NCBI GenBank assembly: GCA_965659415.1
Contig: CBFHVA010000008.1
Span: 1-64,000 of the forward strand
Length of the DNA: 64,000 nt
Direction: 5' to 3'
Source: Phaeocystidibacter sp965659415
Lineage (GTDB): Bacteria; Bacteroidota; Bacteroidia; Flavobacteriales; Schleiferiaceae
This document shows, in pieces, positions 1 through 8,327 of the stretch. A program made the position numbers and the translations under genes. Under the pieces are notes generated by a model. It did not search any database. It had not been told where the DNA came from and saw only the letters and a list, made by a program, of their open reading frames with translations. How positions within the stretch are numbered: the first letter of the stretch is position 1; every line of letters begins with the position of its first letter.

Positions 1-2
1 TT

Positions 3-596
3 CATCCTACCTATGTGGGAGAAGATCGACGACAGCAACTCGATGTGGTTAGAAGTTGGTTTGAGAAATCTGCTGATAGCTTTGTGGCAGTGGGTGAAAT
101 TGGCATTGATCTCTATTGGGAAAAAGATAAGTTGGATTGGCAAGTGGAGGCTTTTGAAGAGCAAATCGATTTAGCTTTGGAGTTCAACAAGCCTATTGTG
201 ATTCATGCTCGTGATTCCTTCGATGAAATCTTTACTTCTGTTGAGAAAAAGCAAAATGGCGCATTGAGAGGAGTGCTCCATTGCTTCACGGGTAATTTAA
301 ATCAGGCGAAGCGCTGTTTAGACTTGGGGTTACATCTCGGCATTGGGGGTGTGGCAACCTTCAAGAATGGTGGATTGGACCAAGTGCTTCCGCATGTTCC
401 TGTGGAATGTCTTTTGCTTGAAACGGATAGTCCGTATTTGGCACCTGTTCCCTATCGAGGTGAGAGAAATGAGAGCAGCTACATTCCCATTGTGGCGCAA
501 CGACTCGCGGAACTGACCGGTAGGTCTATTCCAGATATTGCGGCCATTACCACCGAGAATGCCGAAAAATTATTCGAACTTCCGGCTGCGGAATAA
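3..596 (+). CDS. tatD: TatD-family metal-dependent hydrolase (DNase), 5' end outside window
   Basis: The reading frame is open from the left edge (residues HPTYVGEDRR) and the true start lies upstream, so the GTG at 15 is not taken as the start. About 197 C-terminal residues are present. TatD-family metal-binding signatures are visible: GEIGIDLYW (about residue 33), a histidine in PIVIHARDS, LHCFTG, and LLETDSPYLAP near the end. Family members are TIM-barrel nucleases active on DNA 3' ends; the exact substrate cannot be told. The stop overlaps the next gene's ATG by one base (TAATG), so translation is probably coupled with the asparaginase gene. Confidence 0.9.
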   Translation, partial: HPTYVGEDRRQQLDVVRSWFEKSADSFVAVGEIGIDLYWEKDKLDWQVEAFEEQIDLALEFNKPIVIHARDSFDEIFTSVEKKQNGALRGVLHCFTGNLNQAKRCLDLGLHLGIGGVATFKNGGLDQVLPHVPVECLLLETDSPYLAPVPYRGERNESSYIPIVAQRLAELTGRSIPDIAAITTENAEKLFELPAAE

Positions 597-1615
597 TGAC
601 CAAAATTTTACTCATATATACGGGTGGTACCATCGGCATGGTGCGTGGAGAGGGAGGGGAGCTCGCCCCTTTTGACTTCGAGTACTTACTCGAGCATGTC
701 CCAGAGCTTAAACAGCTTTCATGCTCCATTGAAACCACTTCGTTTGAATACCCCATTGATTCATCGGTAATGAAGCCTGAGCATTGGGTATGCATGGCCG
801 AGATGGTTCGTGATGGATACGATCAATATGATGGTTTCGTGGTTTTACACGGGTCAGATACCCTGGCCTACACTTCTTCGGCCTTGAGTTTTTTACTCGA
901 GAATTTGGCCAAGCCAGTGATTTTAACGGGTTCGCAATTGCCCATTGGAATGTTGAGAAGCGATGCTCGCGAGAACATCATTACCGCAATGGAAATTGCG
1001 AGTTCGAAGTCGCATGATGGACTCCCTGCGGTGCCTGAAGTAGCGGTGTATTTTGAGTATGTGTTGCATCGAGGGAATCGTGTCTATAAGTATAGCTCGC
1101 AGAGTTTTGATGCTTTTGATAGTCCGAACTATCCCATTTTGGCCGAGAGTGGAGTGGATCTTCACATTTATAAGGATCGAGTTTGGAATGGCGCCAAGGG
1201 TGATTTGAAGGTTCATACCACGCTTGAGACCAATGTTTCGGTGCTTCACTTTTATCCGGGGATGGATAGAGAGATTGTGGAACACACCTTATTGCGCGGC
1301 AATCGACGAGCCGTGATATTACACACCTTTGGAGCGGGAAACGCGCCTACAGACGCTTGGCTGGATAAGGCCCTGGAAATGGCCCTCGCCAACGGTGTAA
1401 TCATTATCAACGTTACCCAGTGTAGAGCGGGCGGAGTAGATCAGTGGAAGTACGCTGCTGGGGCTCATTTAGCTCGTTTAGGTGTGGTTAGCGCTGGAGA
1501 CATGACTTTGGAAGCTGCCATCACCAAAACAATGGTGTTACTAGGAGAAGGATGGCAAGGCGCGGAATTCCGCACCAAATTTGAGCAATCTCTCTGCGGA
1601 GAACGTTCGAATTAA
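596..1615 (+). CDS. ansA: Type I L-asparaginase
   Basis: 339 residues, the usual length for a cytoplasmic type I asparaginase, which hydrolyses asparagine to aspartate and ammonia. The N-terminal LIYTGGTIGM motif carries the first catalytic Thr. VLHGSDTLAYT (about residues 84-94) carries the second Thr-Asp pair, followed by VILTGSQLPIG. No signal peptide is seen, which agrees with the cytoplasmic type. The start ATG overlaps the TatD stop by one base, which points to one transcript. The next feature is a tRNA 77 bases downstream with no clear terminator before it. Confidence 0.93.
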   Translation: MTKILLIYTGGTIGMVRGEGGELAPFDFEYLLEHVPELKQLSCSIETTSFEYPIDSSVMKPEHWVCMAEMVRDGYDQYDGFVVLHGSDTLAYTSSALSFLLENLAKPVILTGSQLPIGMLRSDARENIITAMEIASSKSHDGLPAVPEVAVYFEYVLHRGNRVYKYSSQSFDAFDSPNYPILAESGVDLHIYKDRVWNGAKGDLKVHTTLETNVSVLHFYPGMDREIVEHTLLRGNRRAVILHTFGAGNAPTDAWLDKALEMALANGVIIINVTQCRAGGVDQWKYAAGAHLARLGVVSAGDMTLEAAITKTMVLLGEGWQGAEFRTKFEQSLCGERSN

Positions 1616-1692
1616 GGTTTGAGGCCTTGGTATTTTTTGTATTTTGGCGCCGATTTTCTGCTTTTCTTTTGAAGGGTGGAGCACGTTCTTTT

Positions 1693-1779
1693 GGAGAGGT
1701 GTCCGAGTGGCTGAAGGAGCGCGCCTGGAAAGTGCGTATACGTTTACGCGTATCGAGGGTTCGAATCCCTCTCTCTCCG
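1693..1779 (+). tRNA. tRNA-Ser (anticodon GGA)
   Basis: An 87-base class II tRNA. The acceptor stem GGAGAGG pairs with TCTCTCC with discriminator G at 1779. The anticodon stem CGCGC/GTGCG encloses the 7-base loop CTGGAAA, giving anticodon GGA. A long variable arm (TATACG, TTTA, CGCGTA) identifies tRNA-Ser, and the T arm GAGGG-TTCGAAT-CCCTC is complete. No CCA is encoded. Confidence 0.95.
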
Positions 1780-1829
1780 CTGAGTTCTTATAGTAAACCC
1801 TAATTTGTACTTAATTAATCAAATCTAAA

Positions 1830-2687
1830 ATGAGAAGAGTACTTTCATTGTTGGTTCTTGCAGGAGTATTGAGCTTCGGTACGGCTAACGCACAAGGAGA
1901 TGCTGATTCTGTTGCAACAGAACAAATGGACGCATCGTCAATGGACAACGCTGCAGAAGGAGATTCAACTGCTGCCGCTGAAGAGTCCACAGAAGCCCCA
2001 GCTGAAGAAGAGGCTATGGCTGTTGAAGAAGTAGCGACAGAGAATTTGACCTACACCCAAATTTTCCGCAAGTATTTCATCGAAGGTGGTGCAGGCTTCA
2101 TGGGTATCGTATTGGTAGCCTTGATTCTTGGTTTGGCCATCGTTATCGAGCGTATCCTTTACTTGACTTTCTCTATTTCCAACAATGAGAAGCTTCTCCG
2201 TAAAGTAGAAGAGGCACTAAATTCAGGTGGTGTTGAAGCGGCTAAAGAAGTTTGTCGTGGAGAGCGTGGTCCTGTAGCAACTATCTTCTATGAAGGATTG
2301 GATCACTACGACGAGGGTATCGAGATGGTAGACAAGTCAATCATCTCTGTTGCATCTGTTGAGCAAGGAAAGCTCGACAAAGGTGTTTCTTGGATTTCCC
2401 TATTTATCGCTTTGGCTCCGATGCTCGGGTTCATGGGTACGGTAATCGGTATGATCCAGGCATTCGATGCGATTGAAGCAGCGGGTGACATCAACCCTTC
2501 ATTGGTAGCAGGTGGTATTAAGGTGGCACTCCTTACAACCGTATTCGGTTTGATCGTGGCCATCATCCTACAGATCTTCTACAACTTGATTGTATCTATG
2601 ATTGATAACATCGTGAACAAGATGGAAGATGCTTCTATCTCTTTCTTGGACATGATCATCGCATTTGATAAGAAAAACGCTAAGTAA
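1830..2687 (+). CDS. exbB: ExbB/TolQ/MotA-family proton channel subunit
   Basis: 285 residues. The N-terminus is signal-peptide-like (about 1-22), followed by an acidic Ala/Glu-rich stretch (about 23-70) and then the first ExbB membrane segment (GFMGIVLVALILGLAIVIERI). The C-terminal half holds the family's two long helices, with APMLGFMGTVIGMIQAF and VALLTTVFGLIVAIILQIFYN. ExbB with ExbD uses the proton gradient to drive TonB and outer-membrane receptors. It heads a plus-strand run: exbB, a small membrane protein and two exbD genes, with 2-5 base gaps. The acidic region after a cleavable leader is a Bacteroidota trait. Confidence 0.93.
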   Translation: MRRVLSLLVLAGVLSFGTANAQGDADSVATEQMDASSMDNAAEGDSTAAAEESTEAPAEEEAMAVEEVATENLTYTQIFRKYFIEGGAGFMGIVLVALILGLAIVIERILYLTFSISNNEKLLRKVEEALNSGGVEAAKEVCRGERGPVATIFYEGLDHYDEGIEMVDKSIISVASVEQGKLDKGVSWISLFIALAPMLGFMGTVIGMIQAFDAIEAAGDINPSLVAGGIKVALLTTVFGLIVAIILQIFYNLIVSMIDNIVNKMEDASISFLDMIIAFDKKNAK

Positions 2688-2689
2688 TC

Positions 2690-3103
2690 ATGAAATCAAA
2701 TATTAAAATGATTTCAATGATTGCTGCCATCGTGGTAGGCGCTCTGGGTGTGATTGTTACACTGGCCATCTTTGCCGGTTCTGACGAAAATGCTTCAGTG
2801 GAGCTTGCTGTAAACGTAACACTCGGAATTCTCGTGCTTGGTGTACTCCTTGCTCTTGGTTCTTCCGTTACGGGAATGGTGGTTAACCCAGCAGGATTGC
2901 GCAATGCAATCATTGGATTAGGAGCGCTGGCGCTGATTGTTCTTGTAGCCTTTTTAATGGCCGACGGCAGCGACTATGCGAAGTTCGACACCGATGAAAC
3001 CACGGCTAAGTATGTATCAGCCGGTTTGAACACTTTTTACATTATCGGTCTATTGACCTTAGTGAGCGTACTCTATTCAGCAGTGGCACGAATTATTAAG
3101 TAA
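2690..3103 (+). CDS. Small four-helix membrane protein of the exb operon
   Basis: 137 residues with four likely membrane helices (about 7-29, 43-65, 72-90, 113-135) and no recognised catalytic motif. It starts two bases after exbB stops and ends five bases before exbD, so it is cotranscribed and probably works with the ExbB/ExbD complex. That role is inferred from position only. The segment GMVVNPAGLRNAIIGLGAL between helices 2 and 3 is the most distinctive part. Confidence 0.8.
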   Translation: MKSNIKMISMIAAIVVGALGVIVTLAIFAGSDENASVELAVNVTLGILVLGVLLALGSSVTGMVVNPAGLRNAIIGLGALALIVLVAFLMADGSDYAKFDTDETTAKYVSAGLNTFYIIGLLTLVSVLYSAVARIIK

Positions 3104-3108
3104 AGACT

Positions 3109-3699
3109 ATGGCACGTAAAAAACGCGAGATTGCAGAAATCAACGCCGGCTCCATGGCCGACATCGCGTTCTTGTTGCTTATTTTCTTCTTGGTAACCAC
3201 TACCATGGATATCGATAAAGGCTTGAACCGTCAGCTTCCACCTATTGAGGAAGAGCCTCAGGAAAATGACGCGAAAATCAAGCAGAAGAATATCTTCATG
3301 GTAGTAGTAAACGCCAACAACGATTTGCTCGTTGAAGAAGAATACATGGAGCTTTCTGAGCTTCGTGAAGCGGCAAAACTCTTTGTCGACAACAACGGAA
3401 ATGGTGAATGCAATGTGTGTCAAGGTCCGCAAGATCCCGAGTCGTCTGATAGCCCAGCAAAGGCAATTATTTCGATTTCAAGTGACAGAGGTACTTCGTA
3501 CAAAACGTATGTGACGGTTACCAATGAATTGGTAGCAGTTTACAACGAGTTGCGTAACGAACTCGCTGATCGCTTATGGGGAAAGGAGTACGATCCGAAA
3601 GAGCCTGAAAAGTACTTGACCGAAGAACAGGTTGATTACTTGAAGGAGGTTTATCCGCAGATTATTTCTGAAGCAGAACCTGTACAAATCGGAGGATAG
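3109..3699 (+). CDS. exbD: ExbD-family biopolymer transport protein, copy 1 (CxxC type)
   Basis: 196 residues: a short cytoplasmic tail, one membrane helix (SMADIAFLLLIFFLVTTT, about 14-31) with the conserved proton-path Asp, and a periplasmic domain. The periplasmic domain contains a Cys pair (CNVC, about residues 104-107) just before PESSDSPAKAIISIS. The third exbD at 4308 shares this block; the second at 3701 lacks it. It lies in the exb operon, one base before the next exbD. The paired cysteines suggest a disulfide or a bound metal in the periplasm, which is inference. Confidence 0.92.
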   Translation: MARKKREIAEINAGSMADIAFLLLIFFLVTTTMDIDKGLNRQLPPIEEEPQENDAKIKQKNIFMVVVNANNDLLVEEEYMELSELREAAKLFVDNNGNGECNVCQGPQDPESSDSPAKAIISISSDRGTSYKTYVTVTNELVAVYNELRNELADRLWGKEYDPKEPEKYLTEEQVDYLKEVYPQIISEAEPVQIGG

Positions 3700-3700
3700 T

Positions 3701-4189
3701 ATGTCGCACATTAAGAAAGATAAAACCAGAGAAACGCCCGCGGTATCAACGGCGTCGTTACCCGATATCGTTTTCATGCTTTTGTTCTTCTTCATGGTTG
3801 CTACAACCATGCGAGAAGTTGACTTGAAGGTTGGTGTATCCAAGCCTCAGGCCACAGAAGTTCAAAAATTGGAACGAAAAGACTTGGTTACCTACATCTA
3901 CATAGGTGAGCCAAAGAATACAGTGCAGTTTGGTACAGAGCCGAGAATACAGCTCGACGACCAATTGGCTGCGGTAGGTGAAGTCCAGTCGTTCGTTGTT
4001 CTTGCTCGTGAGCAAATCAACGAGGCGGAAAGAGATCAAATGACCGTTTCCATCAAAGCCGATGGCGAGGTGAAAATGGGATTGATTTCGGACATCAAAC
4101 AAGAATTGAGAAAGGCGCAAGCCTTGAAAATCAATTATTCAACAATCCCTGTGAACGACCGTGATCAGATGATTGAGAATAATTTGTAA
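3701..4189 (+). CDS. exbD: ExbD-family biopolymer transport protein, copy 2
   Basis: 162 residues, starting one base after the previous exbD. One membrane helix (about 21-40, LPDIVFMLLFFFMVATTM) carries the conserved Asp, followed by a periplasmic domain without cysteines. Two different ExbD subunits in one operon fit an ExbB complex with a mixed ExbD pair. The gene ends 20 bases before a strong terminator, which closes the operon. Confidence 0.92.
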   Translation: MSHIKKDKTRETPAVSTASLPDIVFMLLFFFMVATTMREVDLKVGVSKPQATEVQKLERKDLVTYIYIGEPKNTVQFGTEPRIQLDDQLAAVGEVQSFVVLAREQINEAERDQMTVSIKADGEVKMGLISDIKQELRKAQALKINYSTIPVNDRDQMIENNL

Positions 4190-4209
4190 GAACTCTTCTC
4201 ATCCATAAG

Positions 4210-4236
4210 AACCCCGCAATTTGCGGGGTTTTTTTA
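4210..4236 (+). terminator. Intrinsic terminator after the exb operon
   Basis: AACCCCGCA and TGCGGGGTT form a 9-bp GC-rich stem with a three-base loop, followed by seven T residues. It separates the exb operon from the third exbD gene. Confidence 0.92.
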
Positions 4237-4307
4237 TTGCCTGTCTAGAAGGACGAGATTTTGGTCTGAGGTTTGAAGCTGTAACCTCGAATCAAAATCT
4301 CTTTGAC

Positions 4308-4790
4308 ATGACCTCAAAACGTCGTCCAAACTTCAACGCCGGCTCTACCGCGGATATCGCATTTCTTCTGCTCGTTTTCTTTCTACTTGTAACCACCATG
4401 CAATCCGAATTGGGACTCACGCGCAAGCTACCTCGATGGGTTGAGGATACCATCACAACAGGTCCTGTATCTGACCGGAACTTGCTCGCTATTTATATCA
4501 ATCAGGATGGAGCTATCATGGTCAAGGAAGAAGTGGTTGATCTCGATGATCTCAATGCGTACATCCTAAATTTTGTGGATAATAACGGGGATGGATCTTG
4601 CACATATTGTAAAGGCGAGAGCAGTCCGGAGTCATCGGATAATCCGAAAAAGGCGGTCATCTCCATCTCTTCTAACCGCTCTACTTCATACGCTGACTAT
4701 ATATCGGTACAAAATGAAATTGCGCGGGCGTTCCGCATGCTTCGAGAGGACATGGCCAAAAGGGAATACGAGACCGAATGGGCCGAGTAG
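4308..4790 (+). CDS. exbD: ExbD-family protein, copy 3 (CxxC type)
   Basis: 160 residues from the ATG at 4308. An upstream in-frame start at 4221 would lie inside the terminator stem and adds 29 residues without family similarity, so it is rejected. One membrane helix (about 16-34, ADIAFLLLVFFLLVTTM) carries the conserved Asp. The periplasmic domain matches copy 1, including CTYC and PESSDNPKKAVISIS, and is clearly paralogous to it. It is a single gene behind the terminator and convergent with the CPBP gene 19 bases away, so it may be expressed apart from the operon. Confidence 0.9.
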   Translation: MTSKRRPNFNAGSTADIAFLLLVFFLLVTTMQSELGLTRKLPRWVEDTITTGPVSDRNLLAIYINQDGAIMVKEEVVDLDDLNAYILNFVDNNGDGSCTYCKGESSPESSDNPKKAVISISSNRSTSYADYISVQNEIARAFRMLREDMAKREYETEWAE

Positions 4791-4809
4791 AGCCCAAAGA
4801 AACAGGATA

Positions 4810-5658
4810 TCATTCTTCGCTCGTATCCAATGGTGGTTTCGGAAGCTCAAGTTCAATTGGGGTCGCAGGTAAGCGCGGCACCCGGATCAGTAACAAGAGA
4901 GCAATAAGCGCAGATGCCACCAACCATAAAATGGAAGTTGGCCAAATCACCCACTCCAATTGTATCGCAAAGTTTAGTGCGTTAAAAACCATGTGCCCCA
5001 AAATGACCACCCATAGCGACTGCGTTCGGTGATATAAGATTCCCAAAGCGATGGCCAAGAAGAGAATGGCCACGGCATTGTCAATCTGCAAATGAACCAG
5101 CGTAAACAATACAGAAGTAATAGTAATGGAAGCCCAACTGGGAAGAGTATCACTGAGCATGCGTTGAACGGTTCCTCTAAAGAAAAATTCTTCTCCCAAC
5201 GGTGCAATGATGGCAATCATGATGAATCCTGCTAGTTGGGTTCCAACGGATGCCTCAAAAATCCGTTCTAAAAAATCCGTGCTCTGAGCTTGAAGTTCTC
5301 TCAAAGAAACCCACCATTCAGGCGGATTGGCCATTTCTATAAAGTAGATGGTGGTAGCTTCTCCCAGTGACAACAATCCAGGCAATACAATAACACCAGC
5401 AAGCCAATACAGGCCTTTGGAATTAGGTACTAAGCGCCATGCGCGATAGGGACTTTCCCCTCTCATCCGCAATAAAATGAGCGGAGGAACCAAGAACAAA
5501 GCACTTGATGTTAGAATTTGGCGAACAATATCCCAATTCAACCTGGCCGGGGCGAAACTCAAGGCCGCAGCTACAAGCGTAGCTAAAACCAATCCTATTA
5601 GTGCACAAAAGATAACTTGTACAAAAGGGTTCGATGACCTGATAAATGAGCTTTGCAT
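4810..5658 (-). CDS. CPBP-family intramembrane metalloprotease
   Basis: 282 residues from the ATG at 5658 (MQSSFIRSSNPF). The longer open frame to 5940 runs through the dusB gene and is not used. The protein has about eight hydrophobic helices. The CPBP (CAAX protease and bacteriocin-processing) motifs are present: GEEFFFRG (EExxxR), a His in LFTLVHLQ, and GHMVFNALN. Family members cut substrates within the membrane, and some give bacteriocin self-immunity; the substrate here is unknown. It is divergent from dusB, with only 33 bases between the starts. Confidence 0.88.
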   Translation of the reverse strand: MQSSFIRSSNPFVQVIFCALIGLVLATLVAAALSFAPARLNWDIVRQILTSSALFLVPPLILLRMRGESPYRAWRLVPNSKGLYWLAGVIVLPGLLSLGEATTIYFIEMANPPEWWVSLRELQAQSTDFLERIFEASVGTQLAGFIMIAIIAPLGEEFFFRGTVQRMLSDTLPSWASITITSVLFTLVHLQIDNAVAILFLAIALGILYHRTQSLWVVILGHMVFNALNFAIQLEWVIWPTSILWLVASALIALLLLIRVPRLPATPIELELPKPPLDTSEE

Positions 5659-5679
5659 TTCTGTGCGAAGAGGTTTTCT

Positions 5680-5687
5680 TATTTTTG
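5680..5687 (+). promoter_or_regulatory. -7 promoter element of dusB
   Basis: TATTTTTG matches the Bacteroidota -7 consensus TAnnTTTG. The dusB ATG follows after only four bases, so the transcript would be leaderless or nearly so. A TTTG at 5652-5655 could be the -33 element. Confidence 0.65.
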
Positions 5688-5691
5688 CGCC

Positions 5692-6693
5692 ATGAGCGAC
5701 AGTGTAAAAATAGGCAATGTTGATGTAGGAGAGTTTCCACTCTTGCTTGCACCTATGGAGGATGTTAGTGATCCGCCATTTCGTGCACTGTGTAAAGAGA
5801 ACGGAGCAGATGTGATGTACACCGAGTTCATTTCGAGTGAAGGCCTGATTCGCGATGCAGCGAAGAGCGTTCAGAAGCTCGACATTTTTGAATATGAACG
5901 GCCTATCGGTATCCAGATATTTGGATACGAGATTGATCACATGCGTGAAGCGGCCGCCATTGCCGCTGAGGCCAATCCAGATATCATCGACATCAATTAC
6001 GGTTGCCCGGTGAAGAAAGTGGCTTGTAAGGGTGCAGGGGCCGGTATTTTGAAAGATATCCCGAAGATGGTGGCTATGACGGAGGAAATCGTGAAAGGGG
6101 TGAATAAACCCGTAACGGTAAAAACCCGTTTGGGCTGGGATGAAAATTCAAAACACATCGTGGAGGTTGCTGAGCGACTTCAAGACGTGGGCATAGAAGC
6201 TATTTCTATTCACGGCCGCACTCGTAAGCAGATGTATAAAGGTGAGGCGGATTGGTCGTTGATCGCAGAGGTGAAGAACAACCCACGCATGCATATTCCC
6301 GTTTTTGGAAATGGAGATGTAGATACTCCTGAACGGGCAGTGGAATATCGCAATCGATTTGGTGTAGACGGCATAATGATTGGCCGAGCTTCCATTGGTT
6401 ACCCTTGGATTTTCAATGAGATGAAGCATTTCATGAAAACCGGTGAGCATTTGGCAAAGCCTACCATCGCTGAAAGAGTTGCTGTAGCTCGTCGCCATTT
6501 TGAAATGTCACTCGACTGGAAAGGGGAGCGCCTGGCGATTAACGAAACGCGCAGACATTACACGAGCTACTTCAAAGGATTGCCGAATTTTAAGCCATAC
6601 CGCACTCGCTTGGTGACGGAGGAAGATCCTGACGAGGTATTCGCCATTCTGAGCGAGATTGAAGCGAACTTCACCGCTGAACCAGTTATCTGA
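5692..6693 (+). CDS. dusB: tRNA-dihydrouridine synthase, DusB type
   Basis: 333 residues from the ATG at 5692. The open frame extends 13 residues upstream, but that stretch covers the promoter. The enzyme reduces uridine to dihydrouridine in the tRNA D-loop using FMN and NADPH. Motifs: LLAPMEDVSDPPFRALC near the N-terminus, DINYGCPVKKVACKGAGAG with the catalytic Cys, and IHGRTRKQMYKGEADW in the FMN-binding barrel. The 3' end overlaps the convergent permease gene by 8 bases. Confidence 0.93.
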   Translation: MSDSVKIGNVDVGEFPLLLAPMEDVSDPPFRALCKENGADVMYTEFISSEGLIRDAAKSVQKLDIFEYERPIGIQIFGYEIDHMREAAAIAAEANPDIIDINYGCPVKKVACKGAGAGILKDIPKMVAMTEEIVKGVNKPVTVKTRLGWDENSKHIVEVAERLQDVGIEAISIHGRTRKQMYKGEADWSLIAEVKNNPRMHIPVFGNGDVDTPERAVEYRNRFGVDGIMIGRASIGYPWIFNEMKHFMKTGEHLAKPTIAERVAVARRHFEMSLDWKGERLAINETRRHYTSYFKGLPNFKPYRTRLVTEEDPDEVFAILSEIEANFTAEPVI

Positions 6694-7900
6694 GATTGTC
6701 CATTTTGAGTCGGCGTACGGCAAACCAAGAAATGGATGTGCCCACGAGTACAATCGTTATTAGCACCTGAACGATGTCGCCGAAGCGCAAGGCAACAGGG
6801 TAATACTCTACTACGTATCCTGAGCCCATGGACAAGAGTCCTACTTCTTGTTGGAGCACCACTATGCCAAGTCCCAAGATGAACCCGATGCCAGCGCCTC
6901 CTAAAGATATCAGCAAGCCTTCAACGAGGAAAATGCGGCGCAGCAATCGTTCACTGGCGCCCATACACCATAGGGTGAATAGATCTCCTTTCTTCTCGAG
7001 AATTAAGATGTTCACGGAAGAAAGAATTCCAAAACTGGCAACCAATAGAATGAAGGTGAGTACCAAGAAGGTAATAAGCCCCTCTGACTTGAGTACTTTG
7101 AATATGGCTACTTGCAGATCATCTCTATCCTTTACTTCCCAGAGGTCGCCGAATCGAGTTGTGAGAGTTTCCTTGGCCTCTTGAGCGGAACTTCCTTCCC
7201 CGAGCTTAATCTCTATGCCTGAAACAAAGTTATCGGGCTGACTAAAGAGTTCTTGTGCGAACTGCAGTGAAGTGAACACATATTTGGTATCAAACTCAGG
7301 TTGGATGCGAAAAAAACCTACTGGGCTTATTGGTTTGAAACTCACATTACCCATCGGATTGAGTCGATCAACCGAACCACTTTTCGGAACATAAACCACA
7401 ACATGATCCATGACGGAAAGCGTTCGAAGGCCAATATAATCAGCCACGCCGACGCCAAATACTCCGCCGGAAAGTGCGGTATTTGGGTCGAGAAATTGGC
7501 CGCGTACCACAAAGGAGTCGATACTCGAAACATACGGGTACGATTCATCTACCCCTTTAATTACAGCGATGTATTCCCTCTCACGAAAACGGAAAAGGGC
7601 CTTCTCTTCCATCACCTCGCTCCACTTCTCTACAAAGTCAAGTTCAGCCAGAATATCGCCTTCCGCCTCAGTCCATTCCAGATATTTTCCTTCCTTGGGA
7701 ATGAGCTTGATGTCGGGGTCAAAAGAAGTGTAAAAGCTACGCACCAGATCGTCAAGACCAGCAAAGGCTGCCAATACCACCACCATGGCTGCCGTACCGA
7801 CCATCACGCCTAGGGAAGAAATCCCCGTAATCCAGTTCACGGCGTTGGTGGACTTTTTGGCAAAAAGGTAGCGACGAGCTATGTGGAAGGGTAAACTCAA
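6686..7900 (-). CDS. FtsX/LolC-E-like ABC transporter permease
   Basis: 404 residues with an N-terminal membrane helix (about 22-48), a large periplasmic domain (about 50-275) and three C-terminal helices (about 280-305, 325-350, 375-397). This is the MacB/FtsX permease layout used by lipoprotein-releasing LolC/E. The N-terminal ARRYLFAKKSTNAVNWITG is typical of LolC/E-like proteins. The partner ATPase is not adjacent. It follows rbfA by nine bases on the same strand, so the two are probably cotranscribed. Lipoprotein release is the likely role, by family. Confidence 0.85.
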   Translation of the reverse strand: MSLPFHIARRYLFAKKSTNAVNWITGISSLGVMVGTAAMVVVLAAFAGLDDLVRSFYTSFDPDIKLIPKEGKYLEWTEAEGDILAELDFVEKWSEVMEEKALFRFREREYIAVIKGVDESYPYVSSIDSFVVRGQFLDPNTALSGGVFGVGVADYIGLRTLSVMDHVVVYVPKSGSVDRLNPMGNVSFKPISPVGFFRIQPEFDTKYVFTSLQFAQELFSQPDNFVSGIEIKLGEGSSAQEAKETLTTRFGDLWEVKDRDDLQVAIFKVLKSEGLITFLVLTFILLVASFGILSSVNILILEKKGDLFTLWCMGASERLLRRIFLVEGLLISLGGAGIGFILGLGIVVLQQEVGLLSMGSGYVVEYYPVALRFGDIVQVLITIVLVGTSISWFAVRRLKMDNLR

Positions 7901-7909
7901 GGTTGAAGC

Positions 7910-8269
7910 TTACTTAATGGGATTTTCTCCTTCGCCTCTGAGTAATCGGTCGATGTTTTCTTGATAATCCAAAGAATCGTCGATATAGAATTCCAATTCA
8001 GGCACTACACGCAATTGGTGGCGTACGCGCTGGCCCAAGTCATTGCGGATGGAGGCGGAGTTGTCTCGTACCCAATGAAGCATCTCGTCTTTATTGTCAA
8101 CCGGAAACATGGAAAGGTAAACACGTGCTATACCCAAATCAGGGGTTACCCGAACCTTGGTTACCGACAACATCGCTCCTGGAAAATGATTCTTCCCCAG
8201 TTGTTGAAATATCTGCGCGAAATCGCGTTCCAATAGTCGTGCAATCTTCTTTTGTCGTGTGCTTTCCAT
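7910..8269 (-). CDS. rbfA: 30S ribosome-binding factor A
   Basis: 119 residues from the ATG at 8269 (MESTRQKKIARLL). An in-frame GTG at 8275 lies on the promoter's -7 element and is rejected. RbfA is a small KH-type protein that helps 16S rRNA 5' end maturation and cold-adapted 30S assembly. The family pattern is visible: RQKKIARLLERDFAQIF, then VTKVRVTPDLGIARVYLSMF and LRVVPELEFYIDDSLDY. It is the first gene of a two-gene unit with the permease. Confidence 0.92.
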   Translation of the reverse strand: MESTRQKKIARLLERDFAQIFQQLGKNHFPGAMLSVTKVRVTPDLGIARVYLSMFPVDNKDEMLHWVRDNSASIRNDLGQRVRHQLRVVPELEFYIDDSLDYQENIDRLLRGEGENPIK

Positions 8270-8274
8270 GTGCA

Positions 8275-8282
8275 CAAAGGTA
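8275..8282 (-). promoter_or_regulatory. -7 promoter element of rbfA
   Basis: On the minus strand this reads TACCTTTG, an exact TAnnTTTG match, five bases before the rbfA ATG. A leaderless mRNA is expected. Confidence 0.65.
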
Positions 8283-8314
8283 CGGATTGCACCTTACCAA
8301 ATGTTGCTATAGTT

Positions 8315-8322
8315 TACCTTTG
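8315..8322 (+). promoter_or_regulatory. -7 promoter element of the ABC exporter gene
   Basis: TACCTTTG, an exact TAnnTTTG match, ends five bases before the ATG at 8328. It mirrors the rbfA element 32 bases away and again implies a leaderless transcript. Confidence 0.65.
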
Positions 8323-8327
8323 CCATA

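Noticed and set aside
923..1285. Minus-strand ORF inside the asparaginase gene
   Set aside because: It is antisense to a well-supported gene and resembles no protein family.
4221..4307. Upstream start for the third exbD gene
   Set aside because: The region overlaps the terminator stem of the exb operon, and the 29 extra residues show no ExbD similarity; the N-terminus MTSKRRPNFNAGSTADIAF matches the family.
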